Assembly (NCBI GenBank): GCA_026260175.1
Contig: JAKCWW010002633.1
Coordinates: 22,853 to 55,070, forward strand
Reading direction: 5' to 3'
Origin: Reticulitermes lucifugus
Lineage: Eukaryota; Arthropoda; Insecta; Blattodea; Rhinotermitidae
DNA length: 32,218 nt
Numbering within the stretch: the stretch's first letter is position 1; each line of letters starts with the position of its first letter. The notes under the pieces are model-generated. The model saw only the letters and a list, made by a program, of their open reading frames with translations. It was not told the origin of the DNA and made no database searches. The translations under genes were made by a program, and so were the position numbers. Positions 1-32,218 of the stretch are shown piece after piece.

Positions 1-118
1 GGTAGGCCCCAGGGCTGGTCTGGACAGGTGCTGAAAATCTTGCCCCCACCGGGATTCGATCCCTGGACCGTCCAGCTCATAGCGAGTCACTATACCGACT
101 ACGCTATCGTGGCCCACC
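1..118 (-). repeat. tRNA-derived SINE, 5' head region
   Basis: Read on the minus strand this starts ggtgggccacgatagcgtag and contains an A-box-like stretch (tagtcggtatagtgactcgc) and a B-box-like gatcgaatcccgg, the internal pol III promoter layout of a tRNA-derived SINE. The same head recurs at 30085-30200. It is cut by the window edge. It is not a functional tRNA: the distance and sequence between boxes fit a SINE. Confidence 0.75.
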
Positions 119-120
119 AC

Positions 121-560
121 TAGCTTTTGGTACAAACCAGTATGTCTGTGTGATGCATATGTATGTCAATGTACAGACTTTTGGTACACACCAGTACGTC
201 TGTGTGAAGCATACATATGCCAATGTACAGACTTTGGTACACATCTGTATGTCTGTGTGAAGCATACATATGTCAATGTACAGACTTTGGTACACACCTG
301 TATGTCTGTGTAAAGCAAATGTATGTCAATGTACAGACGTTTGGTACACACCAGTACGTCTGTGTGAAGCATACATATGTCAATGTCCAGACTTTGGTAC
401 ACACCTGTATGTCTGTGTAAAGCAAATGTATGTCAATGTACAGACTTTAGTACACACCTGTAAGTCTAACTGTGTGAAGCATACATATGTCAATGTACAG
501 ACTTTGGTACACACCTGTATGTCTGTGTAAAGCAAATGTATGTCAATGTACAGACTTTTG
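121..560. repeat. Minisatellite, about 53-bp unit, eight copies
   Basis: The phrase gtcaatgtacagac recurs at 165, 219 (one mismatch), 272, 325, 379 (one mismatch), 432, 489 and 542, spaced 53, 54 or 57 bp. Two unit subtypes (agcatacatatg and agcaaatgtatg) alternate from about 272 on, giving a 107-bp dimeric higher-order period. The array abuts a SINE head. Open frames through it on both strands are a by-product of its period and composition. Confidence 0.95.
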
Positions 561-923
561 GCCCAAGCTGTTTCTAGGCAGACGGTGACACCAGTGATCA
601 TAAAGTTGTGTTGGTAGTATAAGTGACGTACAAAAGGGATGATATAAAAAAGAAGGTAGTAAGAATCCAGTAGAGTGCATTAGGGCGGGCTATGCAGTGA
701 CCCTTGCACCTCGATTGTTTCCAACCTCTACAAGCAGCTGTTTGCTTCAGCATTCAACAGCCCTGCACTTCAAAGTGCAATATCCTGCTGACAGAGATGT
801 TGGCAGTCATAAAGAACAAAACAGGGTAGTGAAACAGATGTGTTTACTGTATTACAGACAAGACTGAAGGACAACATACACTGGTAGAGGGGTCATTGGA
901 TGGTACTGATAGCATGTCCTCAC

Positions 924-31472
<30,549 letters not shown>

Positions 31473-31859
31473 CTAAACAAATATGTACATGTCATTTGGA
31501 CAATACATTAAGCTACAGTAAAACCAATCCCTTCTGAGTTTCTGGATGCCCCACTTGCTCCACAATAGGACTGAAAAAATATATGGAACAGTACTAAAAT
31601 CAAGTAAAGTTACCAAAAAATACAAATAAAAATAAATTACCTTCCTCTATTAATATTTTTTGGTCCTCAAAGACTTTTAAACTGGTATTACTAATTTACT
31701 TCATGCACTGCATTGTAGAGGTGGTGTTTATCTTGTGCTAAACACAATACCATCAAGGCATAACAATGCACTGAGGTAACATTCAACACCTTCTAGACAT
31801 CAGCACTAAACAGAGGAGAGTAGTAGGCAACCAAATTCTTGACTGCTGCATGAGGCCTA

Positions 31860-31935
31860 CATCGAGTTTGAATATTATAGTACAGAGAAAAGTTTCAGTC
31901 CCTGCCAGGAATCAAACCCCAGCAATTCAATATAC
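31860..31935 (-). repeat. SINE fragment
   Basis: The minus strand has ggggtttgattcctggcagg followed by gactgaaacttttctctg, matching the B-box area of the SINE copies at 2228 and 4947. No clear A box is left. Confidence 0.5.
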
Positions 31936-32130
31936 AGCAATTTTTTTTCATGACTCAAAAATCCTGGACAATTATATAAATGAAACAATGAGATGGAATT
32001 AATAAAAAACCTAGTATAAAGTTCATTGAAAAGTGACTTCATTTTCTAACCAACACAGCAGAAAAAATTATAACTAAGGGTGGACAGAAAGTGCCCTTGG
32101 TGTGTAGAAGCATAGTACATGAGATACCAT

Positions 32131-32218
32131 ATATTCTCGAATCTAATACGCACCCTTTTACAGTTTTAGAGGGCTAAAAAATCAGATGCGTATTAGATTC
32201 GCGTGCGGATTAGATTCG
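32131..32218. mobile_element. Terminal-inverted-repeat (MITE-like) element, cut by window edge
   Basis: cgaatctaatacgcac (32138-32153) recurs inverted as tgcgtattagattcg (32187-32201) and again as gtgcggattagattcg (32203-32218). The pair forms a hairpin, with the second inverted copy in tandem running off the window. This looks like the end of a DNA transposon or MITE; no family can be fixed from 88 bp. Confidence 0.55.

Noticed and set aside
1..118. Functional tRNA gene
   Set aside because: Internal promoter boxes are present, but the sequence continues into a SINE body shared with other copies and no clean cloverleaf with a closing acceptor stem is visible.
121..560. Possible CRISPR-like array
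   Set aside because: Whole units repeat without unique spacers, and the context is an animal genome.
104..601. Overlapping open frames on both strands through the left-edge tandem array
   Set aside because: The frames exist because the repeat unit lacks stops; the translations are just repeats of the unit with no family, start context or splice logic.
602..900. Additional HEATR5 exon left of exon 20
   Set aside because: Minus-strand translations contain stops and none matches the next conserved HEATR5 segment; the next exon is presumably outside the window.

Overview
This is a eukaryotic, almost certainly insect, genomic window dominated by one large split gene on the minus strand. Twenty short coding exons (33 to 285 nt), each bounded by GT-AG signals and joining in consistent phase, run from 31472 down to 924. 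Together they encode about 1,244 residues that I recognise as the middle and C-terminal part of HEATR5 (HEAT repeat-containing protein 5/5B, relative of yeast Laa1), a large HEAT-repeat scaffold that works with the clathrin adaptor AP-1. The 5' exons lie beyond the right edge and the last exons beyond the left edge. No promoter, start codon, stop codon or poly(A) site of this gene is in the window. I see no second functional gene, no rRNA, no functional tRNA and no CRISPR array.

Layout, right to left in gene order: exons 1-3 (31472-29484); a candidate 33-nt in-frame microexon (28512-28544); a 4.4-kb intron; exons 5-6 (24063-21685); exon 7 (19259-19540), whose 3' end and donor are tandemly triplicated; exons 8-13 (18448-10960); a 3.9-kb intron containing an assembly gap (10458-10507) in the centre of a large hairpin; exons 14-20 (7098-924); then a 53-bp-period satellite and a SINE at the left edge.

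The introns, about 88% of the window, are full of decayed mobile DNA: tRNA-derived SINEs in both orientations, two 3' tails of non-LTR retrotransposon reverse-transcriptase ORFs, three pogo/Tigger-type transposase relics, a piggyBac transposase C-terminus, and at least nine small elements with a core like minimal hammerhead ribozymes (CTGANGA, stem II, GAAA, a short palindromic stem III and a closing stem I). Several of these sit in inverted repeats, two with clean target-site duplications. This pattern is known for Penelope-like retroelements. There are also microsatellites, including an 81-bp alternating purine-pyrimidine tract.

The host is inferred from HEATR5 similarity, intron content and transposon types: an insect with a large repeat-rich genome, possibly polyneopteran (cockroach, termite or stick insect). 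The species cannot be fixed from the sequence. All protein matches rest on family recognition without database searches. The most interesting leads are the microexon, the triplicated splice donor, an FGDF (AP-1 gamma-ear type) motif in exon 15, and the family of hammerhead-like hairpins, two of which lie about 50 nt from HEATR5 splice donors.
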